DNA of 64,000 nt. It comes from Lepidodermella squamata (lineage: Eukaryota; Gastrotricha). The stretch is from contig JBLDXI010000017.1 of assembly GCA_047495785.1 (NCBI GenBank), positions 3,224,001 through 3,288,000 on the forward strand, written 5' to 3'. The notes under the pieces are model-generated. The model searched no databases, was not told the DNA's origin, and saw only the letters and a program-made list of their open reading frames with translations. Shown here in pieces: positions 32,620 through 44,730 of this stretch. Position 1 is the first letter of the stretch, and each line of letters opens with the position of its first letter. The position numbers and the translations under genes were made by a program.

Positions 32620-35049
32620 TCAAGCAAAAACAGGCCTAGCTTTAGCCGGCTTCTTTTTCGACTTCTTGTTATTGCTATTATTACCATTGGAAACAGCAGC
32701 ACCATCTTTCTGTATGAAGCGATCTTTAGTGTACTTGAACTTAACCGGATCAAGACCGAATGCCTTGACTCGCTCGTCAGTGAAACCGAGCAACGGACCA
32801 CTTTCAGCACCTTTGTTGTGCTTTTTGTTCTTTTTCTTCGCGGTTTTCGGCTGAGCAGTATTATTTTGCTCAGCCTTCTTCGCCTCGGCTTGCTCGGCCA
32901 AGCTCGGCAAAACTTTGAGCTTTTTGTGAAGGTTTTGAGCTTTCTGTTCGTATCTACGCTTGTCCTTCAAGTCATCCTCTGGTCGTCTGTCAAATGAAAC
33001 AGCATGGTAAGAAATTGAAGGAAATTTTTAAAATTTACCTGTATTGAACGACTCTTTTCACTGAGACCCAACTATTCAACTCTTTATCACGAGCTTTCAA
33101 GACTTCTTTTGCTTCGAGACCGAAATCAATCGGCTCTACCTTGCGATATTTGAATCGGCAAGGCAGGCCGCCGACTACGTCCTCGTAATCCAGCTTATAA
33201 TATTCGTCCAAATAGTCGTCGAAGGTTTTTTCTTCTGGGTTAAACACAGGCTTCTCTTTGGCTAGCTCTTGAGCAGCACGCGACTTTTTCCTTCGCCAGG
33301 GCCTCTCGCCGCCCGCCTTTTCGGGCTCTTCGGAGGTGCCTGGCTTCTCATCGTCGGCTGCTTCTACAGGCTCGGCGTCTTCTTCCCAGTCACTTCCAGC
33401 TTCGGCTGTAAGTTGAAATCAAGGTAGAATATTAGGTATTGTACAACAAATTAAACCTTTGATTTCCTCGGCGTATTCCTTAAATTCTTCATCATCAATT
33501 GTCACGTCAGGCCGAGCTTCTTCCGCAACATTGTAATAATCATCATTGAAAACCCTTTCAAGCATTTTAGCATGAGCCTCTGGGTCGTAATCGGCGTCAA
33601 GATCTTCAGGTTTAAAAGCGCCGAATGCGCCTTCATCCTCTTCCTCCTCCTCGCCAGCGCCCGCGATCTTACGAAGCTTTTTCAACTTCTCCGATATTTC
33701 CATCCGTTTTAACCGTTTGAGGTGACGCAGCTCCTCGCGCCGTTCGACTTCTTCCTGCTGCTTTCGCTTTTTCCTATCTTCGCGCTTCTTCGCCCGAGAT
33801 TCGTCTTTCTTCCTCAGCGAATCATTAACGGTGCGAGGGTAGCTCTTAATCTGCAACAATGAATTATGATATCTGGCTTTTCAGCGAAAAAAATCCGCCT
33901 TACGAATTCTGGATCTGGTTCCTCGAAACGGAAATTGTATTTGTGTTCAAAATGATCTTGCTTTTCAACTTCAGCTTCATCGGCCTCCAAATCAACATCA
34001 CCATCGTCGGGGATTTTCTCCGCTGGGTCAGTCCCGTCATCAACTTTGCCAGTAAGGATGAAATCGCGGAGAAATTTTTCGTTTTCAGGCAGCTTTGGAT
34101 CATTCCAGTACTTTTTCAAAGGATCGAGGTCTTTGGCCTCCTCAGGGTCGACCTCGGCGGACGGCTGGCCCTTCAACCACTGAAGATAGGCTGCTTCCTC
34201 CGCGGTCTGTGCGAAAATAATCCGAGTAAAAAATTGAAAATTACATATATTAACAATGGCTACCTGTTCTTCAGTAGTTTTGGCTTTCTTAATCAATAAA
34301 GGCTCATCTTCCTCGTCGTCATCGTCATTCAAAAACTGTTTGAAGCTTTCTTTCAATTTTTTCTGCTCTTCGTTGTAAACCAGAGGCGTGTCGTCGTCGA
34401 CTATGCGCTTACCAGTATCGATTTCATCGTCATCAATTGGTTTCCTTTGGACGCACACAATAATATGAAAATCGGAAGATTTCAAATTGATGACTTACCC
34501 TCCAGCCTCGAGAATCATCTTTCGCTCGTAGTCTCGCAAATACATCGGCGCTTCTTTTTTCTTTTTATCTTTCTTGCTATCTAAACATTAAATGACAGGT
34601 AAATTCGTCAAAATAACAAATTTGCTTTACTTACCTTTCTTATCAGCGTCAGTATCTTCTTCTGTCGCGCTGTATAAGCTGAACTTAGGATCATAAATCC
34701 TTGGATCCTTCGACTTGATCATAGCTAAAGTACGCAGCCAGTCTTTGTCAGTTGCAAGGATTTCTGGTTCTCCCTCTTCTTCAGATGATGCCGATTCTGA
34801 ATCTGAGCCCGCCTCGCTGCCATCCCCAAGCTCAGCATCTTCTCCGTACTTGTCCTTCACTGCATGAGATCAATTTAGCAACACGTAAATAAACTTATAT
34901 TAGTTACACCCACATTTTCGGAGTTCCTCGCCAGCTCGCCACTTCTCGTATTTTTTCGCGTATTCTTCGTTGATTTTCAGCTCCAAGTCATCAGACTTCT
35001 CGCTTACGCTGTCATCATCTTTTTCATCAAATAATTTCGCTTTACCCAT
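32620..35049 (-). CDS. KRI1: Ribosome biogenesis protein KRI1
   Basis: Nucleolar factor for 40S subunit assembly, partner of KRR1 in yeast. Eight exons: 35049-34914, 34859-34635, 34580-34499, 34444-34264, 34206-33904, 33850-33457, 33405-33039, 32986-32620; all phases agree, 684 residues. The N-terminus KINEEYAKKYEKW leads into LKDKYG. Long acidic stretches alternate with Lys/Arg coiled-coil regions (KKREDRKKRKQQEEVERRE). The KRI1 C-terminal signature is clear: LDEYYKLDYEDVVGGLPCRF, KYRKVEPIDFGL, and a Lys-rich tail. Not to be confused with nematode kri-1 (a KRIT1 homologue). TGTATTTAG ends 21 nt before the ATG, and the CCDC17 stop is 152 nt upstream. Confidence 0.93.
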
Positions 35050-35201
35050 TTTTCTTCAAGAATAAAGCATCTAAATACAATTTAAAATGATAGGAATTAT
35101 TGTATTGATCGATAAAATCACTCAAGTGTATAAAATTATAGAAAATATCACAGTGTAAAGTTTCGGAAGACGGAATGTTAAAGAAAGATGTAAATATATG
35201 A

Positions 35202-37679
35202 TCAATCTCGCGGAGTATTAGAAATTTTCACAGTTGGCTTCAAATAATTGTAATAGTTTGCATAGTTCGGGTTCATTTTCTGCTTTGCCTCAACTTGGGC
35301 TTGTGAATGCGTAGCGAGGCGAAAAAATAATTCAGCTCGGTGATACTGGTTCAAATTTTGCATCTCTGTCGTGCTTATTGCTGTCTCGACTGGCACATTA
35401 CGAAGGGCCACGCGCCATCTCCCAGATTTCACGCGAAGTTTCTCATCAAATACATCCAGCTTAACCCAAGCTTTCGATGTTAGAGGGCCACTTGCAATTG
35501 AAAGATGAACTTCGGCGATTATTGATAAATCAGCAGATGGTTCGCAGCCAGGAATTTGTTGCATCATTGACATCATGGCAATTCTATAAAAACATTCAAG
35601 TTGTACTAAACAACTGTCATCTCAATATGTCGATCAATAACCTCATATTGTAAGGAAAGAAAGTGGATTCAGGTAACACCGATGTATAAAATACTGGTAG
35701 AGATGTGGGACGGCCCAAAGCGTATACATCGTTGTACAATGCAGAATGCAGACGAACGGCAGTTGTTTCTTGAGGGAGTCCGATGATAAAATCCCAGAAT
35801 ATGTACATTCCAGCCGTCGATGTTTCCGTCTGATCAGGATAAAGCGGAGGGAAATCAATTGTTGGCCCAACAACCGGCCTAAAAGACGGTGCAGGAGGAA
35901 TGCTTTTGTCTGAGTACATGACGTTGCTATCGCCAACGTTGCAATGAGTGCACTATAAGAATTGGATAAGTTTGATCATACATTATTTTAGATCAAAATT
36001 TACCTGCGGACCGTGAGGACATGCTGACATGACTATAGGTGGTTGAAGATGTTGACCCATAGGCCGGTCTTGCCTCGTCGCAAAGTCATCAGCTGTCATA
36101 GTCATAGAGGCTAATCGTTGTTTATCCTCATTGTGAGTAATTCCCAATTTCAAGTTGTTAGATTCGCGCTCTAATTGAGCGATTTTTCGGACATATTCCA
36201 TGTGACGCCGCTCAAGCTCTTCTGATGCTTTGTTAGTCATGTTAGCTTGGATGGATTGCTGATGCAACAGGTTTATTTCGCGGGTCAAGCGATCGTTTTC
36301 AACTTCAATTGACTTCAGAGTGCTCTCCAGTCGAACATTAGCAGCTGGAAATTATCAAGTTGAATCTCAAGTCAAAAGAAAATTGAATACCGGTCGTTGA
36401 GAATGTTAGCGTCAAATGTTTAACAAGCCAACTAATAAGCAGTGGGATGAAAGCATGGAGTCTATGGCTATAGAGAGTTGACTCAAACAGCTCAACGGCG
36501 ACCGGTTTCAATCGAACTGAAAAATAGCTTACATTTCGGCTTACGCCTATGGTGGCAGCGTTTGGTCTTGGAGCAATTATTATCGCCAATATTGCGTGCT
36601 TCTCGCTCGAGCTCTGCCAAAGAAAACAGCATGTCCCCATCTCCACCTCCATGCTGAGTGTAGGCATGGCGGAGAGCTTCGATTTCTCCAATAATGCTGC
36701 CGGCGCCACCGATGTACATGAAAGGTCTCGGGGCAGGTGGAGGAGGCGGCATGGTGATCACCGTAGGAGCAGGCTTCACAGCTGGAGGATTTATGATTAT
36801 AGGCGGTTCGGGCCTTGGCAGTAAAATCGGAGGCTGGGGAGATGGCACGATTATTGGGGGTGGGGTTTGTTTTCGAGCGCTCTCTTCTATTTGCTTCAGT
36901 AAAGACTGCAAGTCTCGCATGCTAGATTGGTGAACAGCATCTTGGTCCCTGATCTGCTGTAACAGCAATAAATGAGTTGGATCGACCCCTGGTCCATTAG
37001 ATGAACTAGGTGGAGGTTGAATAATTGGGGGCGGCGGAGGAAGAGGAGGATAGGTGGGCGGTTGGCCATGTTGAATAGTTATCACCTGAGGAGGCTGCGC
37101 AGGTGGCGGCTCAATAATTACTGGTGCCTGAGGTGGAACAGGGGGATTCGGAGGAATAATATACGGTTGCCCAGGAGGAATAATGGTAGGAGGTGGCATT
37201 TGCGGAGGAGGAGGGGGAGGTGTGCGTGGCTTCATGGCCTGCATTATTGCCAACATTCCGAGGCTGCCAGTCTGATTTTGGAGTTTGTTCCTCTCCTCAG
37301 CAAGGCGTCGGTCTCTTTCTCGTATCTCAGCCAGCCTTATCTAATGATCAATTTTATTTATTAACAACGCTCCTTGGTCTCAACAAACCTGATGAACTTG
37401 GTCCAATTCGGATATTTGCTTTTGACGTATCTTCCAAAAACTGTCTTCTTCAGAGTTTTTGTTGTTCTTTGATAGCGCCTCAGCCACTCTCATCTCAAGG
37501 CGAAGCAAATCCTCCCGCAATGAATTGTCAGAGCCTTTTTCGATCCGCCTACCCCCACTACTAGGTTGCTCAGCAGTTACGCCAGGACAAAATTTGTGAC
37601 GATGCTTATGCAACAATTGAGCGTCACGAAATGTCATGTTACAGTCAGGACAGCGCAGCACGGAAGCGCTGAAAGCCAT
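35202..37679 (-). CDS. CCDC17: Coiled-coil domain protein 17 homologue (CCDC17)
   Basis: Exons 37679-37389, 37340-36533, 36344-36004, 35952-35642, 35583-35202; 710 residues. A C2H2-like zinc finger opens the protein (CPDCNMTFRDAQLLHKH, then C). Two coiled-coil segments flank a long proline-rich region (about 120-290) with PPPPPP runs. The C-terminal third matches CCDC17: YIFWDFIIGLP, then KAWVKLDVFDEKLRVKSGRW and RAELFFRLA, a C2-like module. Vertebrate CCDC17 is expressed in ciliated tissue; molecular function is not established. Its presence argues that the animal keeps cilia or flagellated sperm, but this is inference. Intron 2 is about 190 nt, longer than usual here. Confidence 0.83.
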
Positions 37680-39168
37680 GATGTTGGCTGATGTAAAATT
37701 GAAAAAACCTGCAACGAATAAACAATACTATGATAGTTTGTCTCGTCACAGTAGGAAGGATTAAAAGTTCTAAGTGATAAATAATGGGCCATTTTCTCAT
37801 GGGCCGAGGAGTTCCAGGATCAGAACGCACATGTAGACCGTAATCCCAGCTTTAGCTAGCACTAATTTTGTGGATTCTTCCGCAGGGATATCCTACAGAT
37901 GCTCCTAATTTGTGTTAAGAGCTGAACATTCCCCCTCCCCCTCCCTGGCGTTGCTACCGTGCACAGGGCATAAGCATATGGCAGAGACTTAAGACTTGGA
38001 CTTGCGTAGTTTTTAGGGTTGCATTAATCTCAATTTCAATTCGCGTGCGTCGCATTCCCCGTTGCTCGACAACGGCGGCTTGCGATACCTGGAATTTAAA
38101 GTGAAAATAAAATAAAACTGTATTAATCAATAAAAACATTGTCTGGCGGACATTTATACAAATTTTATGTTTTTATTGCCGCAGTAAATTTTCTGCTTGA
38201 TTTTTCTGCCCCTGCATCATCCACAGCGAACGGCTTAGCCAGAAATTGAATCCAGCTGTAGAATGGATCTATGCTACGCTGAAGCTTGTGAATTGCGAAA
38301 GTCTTATTTCTTAGATGCCTAAAACTTACGTAAGATTCCTGTCGAGAATCTTAACCGCAACTTTATTTAGATTCTGGCGGCTGGCGGTTTTATGCGTTTA
38401 TTTCACCTAAATCCGCTTCGTTGTACTCGCCGTTTCCAATTTCGTTGGTAGAAGCGCCCTCTCAGACGGTCAAGATTAAGGTTAAGGTTAGGTTTCGGTT
38501 TAGGGTTAGGCTTAGGTTTGGGATGGGGGATGGGTTGCCCTCGGAGCCATCTGAGAGGGAGCCCTCTGAAGGGGCACTTCTACCAACGAAATTGGAGGAG
38601 TATTCTCGCGTTATTTGCCCCCAGAGAGTTTCCAAACTGACATCTGCTTGAGCTTGTGATGTGGAAACTGGGCCTGAGCAAACCGTAAATCTGCTTTTTG
38701 CGCATGACCTTCTTTATTTCAATGTCTAAAACATTTAAGACTGAAACTTACTTTGGTTCAATGCATCGTGTTTGTGGGTACGTGTGCTTCTTAGTACTGC
38801 GTACTGCGTACTGCTTCTACATCGTAGAAGTATATAACCTGTAACCTGTCAAGCTTCAATTCATTTTTCTTTCTGCTTGGAATATTTAATGAAGGGCAAA
38901 TGGACTTACCTGACGAGTAATACAATCACTCACATTTATGAGGCTGGGTCCAGGGTCCACTAATTTCAAAGTCAACCTGCGCGCCCACTGGCACTTCGGC
39001 ATATTTTTATTTCCGTATTTATTAAATATATTGTACTGAAATCGTGGGAAAAGAGCTTAATATTGCCCAACCCAGTGACGCATCCAGATCAGTTCTCCAA
39101 GTTCCCTTGCAGAATTTTTTTCAATATTTTAGAATTTTAACACGTACAGTCGAACAAATTACTAAGAA
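37680..39168. other. Divergent intergenic region (CCDC17 / TBP)
   Basis: 1.5 kb between divergent genes. It contains the inverted-repeat element at 38435-38596 described separately, and a short TACTGCG direct repeat near 38795-38815. No gene seen. Confidence 0.55.
38435..38596. mobile_element. Small inverted-repeat element with telomere-like interior
   Basis: The left end TCCAATTTCGTTGGTAGAAG is matched exactly in inverse orientation at the right end. After the 20-bp arms, imperfect similarity continues (GCCCTCTCAGA and its partner). The interior holds tandem TTAGGT/TTAGGG/TTAAGG-like hexamers (about 38470-38520). No coding capacity and no convincing target-site duplication, so MITE-like by structure only. 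Confidence 0.6.
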
Positions 39169-40084
39169 ATGGCGTCGGTAAGCAATTTATAGCTACTCTC
39201 ATTTGAATCAACTTAATTGAAATGGTATTTAGAATATTTTCATGGCGCCGACACCCCTAGCTGCTCCTTATTCAGCTGCGCCATCAGTCGGCCCGCAACA
39301 GCCAGCATCTGTCGGTCCTCCTGGGAAAAGTCACGGTGGTATCATGGCGCCAGCATCAGTTCTTGGGCCGGCGCCAACCCCACTGGCAATGCCGTTTACT
39401 CCTCATACACCTTTCCTAGATGAAAGCTTGAGGCCGCAGATTCAGTAAAATTTTCCTTGCTTGGTACCAGGTGAACTATGTTTATTTTCACAAATTTCTT
39501 GCAGAAATATTGTTTGCACCGTAAATCTGGGCTGCAAGTTAATTTTGAAGGACATCGCTTTACAAGCGAGAAATGCCGAGTACAATCCTAAGCGATTCGC
39601 GGCTGTCATCATGAGAATTCGTCAGCCAAGAACCACAGCATTGGTTTTCAGTTCCGGAAAAATGGTTTGCACAGGTGCCAAAAGTATGCGTATTCTCAAA
39701 AAGCCATGATTATCAATTTTTCTAATTGCTATTCTCTTTTTAGGTGAAGAGGAATCGAAGTTGGCTGCACGAAAATTTGCGCGTATCATCCAAAAGCTTG
39801 GGTTCAGTGTTAAATTTTTCGATTTCAAAATTCAAAATATGGTCGGCTCTGTTGATGTGAAGTTCCCTATTCGACTCGAAACACTCGTCGTCACGCACAG
39901 TCAATTTTGCAGTTACGAACCTGAGCTGTTTCCCGGCCTCATCTATCGTATGCTGAAGCCCAAAATGTGTCTTCTCATTTTTGTATCCGGTAAAGTTGTG
40001 CTCACTGGTGCTCGTCAACGTGAAGACATGGACGAGGCTTTTCGACTGATCTATCCCCTGCTGAAATCATTTCGTAAAAAGTAG
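39169..40084 (+). CDS. TBP: TATA-box-binding protein (TBP)
   Basis: General transcription factor that nucleates RNA polymerase I, II and III preinitiation complexes. Exons 39169-39177, 39233-39444, 39505-39683, 39744-40084; 246 residues. The first exon codes for only Met-Ala-Ser. The N-terminal domain (1-72) is rich in Pro and Ala, without a polyglutamine run. The conserved core follows with both direct repeats: [48 protein letters not shown], then [36 protein letters not shown]. Some core positions are unusual (CVNL-type start [12 protein letters not shown], and [11 protein letters not shown] near the end), but it is TBP rather than TRF2. TTTTAG ends 36 nt before the ATG; poly(A) signal at 40122. 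Confidence 0.97.
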
Positions 40085-40121
40085 TTACTACATGGTCGTC
40101 TTTGTTTTTTGAAATATTGGT

Positions 40122-40127
40122 AATAAA
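40122..40127 (+). terminator. Poly(A) signal of TBP
   Basis: AATAAA 37 nt after the TBP stop codon. Confidence 0.6.
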
Positions 40128-40373
40128 TCGAAAAAGCACCTGTTCGAATCGTATAAATTCCACTTAATTTCGTCCTGACAATGCTTGTTTCCGTTTTTTA
40201 TTCATCGATCTTCGTAAAAATGTGGGTCAGTGAAAAATAAAATAAGGGATAAATAGAAAGTGACATCACGTTTCATTCCTATTCAAAGCGTGCCTTTTCA
40301 AAAATTTGAAATTTCAGTGCCGTCTAAACAAGAAATCAGCTATGCATTGACAAAAATTGATAATAAGATACTA

Positions 40374-42957
40374 TCAGAGCCAATGAGGCGGAAGTAGGCT
40401 CAAAATAAATTTGGCTAGCGCCTTCAGAAAAACCGGTTCTACGAACGCGTGCAGAATCGGGTTGATCGTCGAATTCGCATAGCCGAGCCATGGCAGTAAA
40501 ATCATTAATTCAACCGGAACTTCGATGAAACAACTGAGAGGATAACAGAAGAAAAACGGTGCCCAACAACCAAGAAAAGTTATAACGGTGGCAAGCCATA
40601 AAGTTGCGGTCCTGCGCTCTTTTCTCCTCAGCGCTTTCATGTAGCTGCGATATTCGCCAATAGCAGAAAGGTGACCTCCGGCATCGACTTGTTTGAGGCG
40701 GGTACTCAACCTGCTGATTTTCCGTCGAATAGAATTGTGATGGACCGGCATATGTGCCACATGAGGATTTAAGAGGCTTTCGCGAGGTTTTTGGTGTGTA
40801 CTTTGACTCTTTATTCTGGAAAGAACTGAAGTTGCCCTGTTGCGAATGCTGCTGCTTCCACCAGTACTTCGGCGAGGCCTGGGTTCCAACATTTGGAACT
40901 CCAGCTGTTCGCGAGGAACCCGATAAGATAGCGTTGGACTAGGCTTGGCGCTTACGCTCCGAAATTCAATCATTCCGTTCGGCCGAAGCTCATTGGAGCC
41001 AGTTACTATGACTCCTGATGGTAAGTTTGGAAGAGGCAACAAATCGGCCATCATTTCCGCCCTTGCGTAGCTTGTAATGGTGCTATCATCAATGTATCGC
41101 AAGGAAATGTCGTCGTAGAAGTTGGGAAAATCAGCAGCATTCCAGGATGGCCTGTGCCTTATAGACGATCTCTGCCTAACCAGGCCGGTGGAAACCCGAG
41201 CGCTAACCGTAGGACATGGGATATTAATATCACAAATAGATCCGTCTCTGCGCTCGCTGAAGCTTGTCTCATCAATGTAACGTATGCTGCTCGGAAAATC
41301 CGACCCGCCACCTTCTCCGTTGAGCGTTGAGCGACGCGTGTACGTTCTTTTTAATTTGCTGTAATGGGAAATGGTGGGACTTGCCTCGCAGCTCAGCTGA
41401 GCCGAGCAGGGATGAGATGAGCGGTTGTTAACTTTCGCGGGACACGTAAGGGTCGCTGTGGTAGGGCCAGGCGCAAGGTTGGCGGGAGTTTGGGAGCCCG
41501 ATTTTTGACCAGATAGGTGAAGCTTCTTAAACCACTGTTCGGGGTGGTGTTTGGCGTAAGCCTCTCCAAAGCTGTGTAGCCGAAAGTTGGCGCGATGAAC
41601 GGCCTCACCGACACTGCCCGTTCTTGCTGATGGTCGACGGTGGGGTGTAGCCGCTAATGCTGCGGCCATCGAGGACACACTGGGATAAGTGACTGTGCTG
41701 TTTTGCGGGACTTCACCAGATCCAGGTGCGACCCCGTCATCCTGCTCGCCAGGAGCAGTTGCGTCGTTTTGTGTGCATGATTCTTCGCTAAAAATTTCAT
41801 CGGCAAATGCAGACTCTGCCGATTGCAGAATACCCGCCCGTCTCGACCCGTGATGTTTGTCAGTATGTTCTCGGGCGCTCTGTTGCTTCCCGACTGCCCG
41901 TAATCCCATCGCCGACCTTCGAGCAGTTTTTGCGCCTCGGCTGCTCAAGCTACGATATTCGTGAAAAGCAGCCTCGTCATCCACTTGACTGCCTTCCCCA
42001 CCGAATTCAGCTTCGTCCCCAGAAGGCTCCAGCTCGCCACCGAGTAAGCTCGTTTTCCGTTTTTTAGCTCTACTTTTCATCATCTTCATACGCTGGGTTG
42101 TAATGCGCTCGTGGCGCGCTAGTGTCAAAGCTGAGATCCACCTGATTTTGCAGCTGAAATAAAGTATAGCCGCAGCTGGAAGGTAGAAGGAAACCATGCC
42201 AGAGTATAAGGCGAAAATGGGATTATTCGTGATTGTGCACTCCTCCTCGACTGATTGACTGGCAGCGTCGGATTCAAGATTCTCAACGTATTCTAACGCT
42301 TGCCTTAGGCTAATATTGCTGAAATTGACCCGCATTGGCCAATCGGCAATAACTTGGTCAAGGTCGGCGTGAAAATCACGAGGTGGCAGTGGTTTCGCGC
42401 GAGCCCAGCCAGAAGCGCCAGCAGAGAATGCCACAAATGTTGCGGTGGCCCACGTTACGCCGACGAAAAGTCGTACCCAACGCAGTCGTTCGCGGCCAAA
42501 ATATCGTGAGGAGTGTATGAGCGAGAAGTACTTGTCGATAGAAATAAACGCAATCGACAAAATTGAAGCAGTGGAACACATAATGTCTGCGCTGATCCAG
42601 AAGTCGCAGACAACTAGTCCCAGTTCCCATGTAATGTTGAATTCGTAATAAAGCGCTAGTGGCATTACAATCTATGAATTGTAAAAACGTAATTTTTAGA
42701 AAAAAACAGCATCCATAATAAAATTAATCCGTTGGCTTACCATTCCTATTAAAAGATCGGCAACAGACATTGAAACGATCTGAAACAAAAGAACAGGATA
42801 ATAATGTCGCAAAAGGAAAAACAATTTTTTTTACCAGAGCAGCTTGTGGAACGTTGCGAACTTCGCGAAAGACAAATGTTAGCGCCACGATGGCACCGTT
42901 TTCGATGATCGTTATTATGGTAACAACGAGCATCGCAAATCTGAACGGCGCGTTCAT
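40374..42957 (-). CDS. Class A GPCR, biogenic-amine-receptor-like, with giant third loop
   Basis: Exons 42957-42835, 42779-42741, 42671-40374; 819 residues. TM1 has ENGAIVALTF and TM2 SVADLLIGMIVMP. TM3 (WISADIMCSTASI) keeps the Asp of aminergic receptors, near residue 83. The DRY motif reads DKY (about 100-102). TM5 is ALYSGMVSFYLPA, TM6 FLGCWAPFF, and TM7 GYANSTINPILHAF, where the usual NPIIY tyrosine is His. The third intracellular loop runs from about 230 to 742, over 500 residues, Ser/Arg-rich and basic at both ends. The extracellular N-terminus is only about six residues; an in-frame stop upstream supports this start unless a further exon splices in. The C-tail is short. Ligand cannot be assigned: dopamine, octopamine/tyramine or serotonin are the likely classes. 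Confidence 0.87.
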
Positions 42958-44730
42958 AAGGGTAGACCAATAATTTCAAAGGCTTGAACAAAATTGTTAT
43001 GCTGATGGGCTCCACGAAAGGTAAACAGGTGCTCTTTCTCGAAATTCAACCGGCAATAAATAATGCCCCTATCGACTTGAGCTTGAGTAACGCTGTTGCA
43101 TCAAGCATCAGGCCCAAACAGCAAGCTTTTTCCGAAGTGCCGATTGTCAGCCGTTACCTCCCATTATAGTCTGATTAGTTGATTAATGAAATCAGTTTGA
43201 AGTATTAACGTCCTATTCCTATAATCAAACAATAAGTTGCACGAAGCTTAACATCGAAGGTGTTGTAGAGTTGAATCGCATAAAATTCTGGCAAAAATGT
43301 GGTTCACATAGTGTTTTCAAATGTCACGAACATAACTACTTAAAAAATGGGAACTTTGGTAGCTATATACGGAGAATGTCAAATGCCCTGGTTTAAATAG
43401 TTCTACTTATAAGAAGGCTGTTGCGCTATCTGTTTTAACTCATCGATATTAAGAATTTAGTTTCTTGCCGATATACTAAAGTCATCTGCCTATAAGTATC
43501 AGCGTCCATCCTGCATATGCTCGTAGATTTTGCACTTTTTGCAATATTCCATTACCATTATTGCCACGCCAATATGAAAAGGCTTTATGTGCACTCACGA
43601 CGTAGGCTACAATAAGATATGAACAATGATATAGAAGCAAATCACGTCTAGCTACTTTCAGTTTCGGCAAAATCCTCTCTTTTATCGTCAATTGTGTGGG
43701 CTTGCTAGATTTTTTCGACTAACCGTGAATTCAAACTTATTTCTCACGCGCCAGACGTCCGCATATTTTTAGCGATAACTTAGCCAAAAACCTATACTGA
43801 GAATTTCTTATTACTGCGATAATGCAATATATCGTCTTCTCTATCCATCACACTCCGGCTCGTCTTCTCTCTCATTTTTTACTTCAAGGTTCTATTCAAT
43901 ACCGCCAAATCAAATTCGCGGAGCTGTGACCGCAGCTCTAATGCTTTTATAGTGCGATACAGCACGGCGACTCATCGCGTTCTTGTTGCCATCTTCGCAT
44001 AAATATCATACAGTATTTTAGATTTGAATTTTGTGCCAGTAAATTCGCGCTGATGGCGCGGTTTTTCCCTCATTTGAAGTGCTCAATAAGTAATTGGATC
44101 TCCCACTGACTTGCATTTACTGCAGCCCAACATAAATAATCAGGCCGGCTTTATTACGTTACCGTACCGTGCGACTGATGACTACACTCGATCGTTTCTA
44201 GCACTGCATCAGCGGATACAATGCGGCGGCAACTAATAGGAATGTATTAAAATTATTTGAATTGAAACGCGCACTTAAGGGTTTACCGAATCCTCTTTGT
44301 TATTCAAAAATTGTATTATATCTCGTCTTCAAAATTCTCGCCGCCAAGTATTGTTACTTCGTTTGCGCCCCTGGGCTATCAGCTAAAAGTGCATTCCGCG
44401 TTTGAAGATTAGTCATACTATTGATTCGATGCCAATTAAACAACCTTCATGTCATGTGTCATATACACCCACATGATTCCGAGCAGAAATGCTGAGCAGG
44501 TACCATGAAAGGGAGTACATTTTCGAACGAACAATGATTTTATTTTATGTGCGTTACGAAAACTTGACACCATGTTCTCATATTTTTCCACAAAGCAAGA
44601 ATACGGCTTCAATCAATTGATAATAAGACAGGTCCATTTGAAAACGGGGATCAGCGTTATTATATCAATGTTAAACACAGCCTGAGTCTGCGTCGCAATA
44701 TAACGGTATGAATCGGAACATTTAGATTGA
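42958..44730. other. Intergenic region without recognisable genes
   Basis: AT-rich flank upstream of the GPCR and 3' of TFIIA. Only short frames without family resemblance. Confidence 0.5.

Noticed and set aside
36549-37364. Plus-strand Gly/Arg-rich frames opposite CCDC17
   Set aside because: Shadow of the proline-rich coding exon on the other strand.
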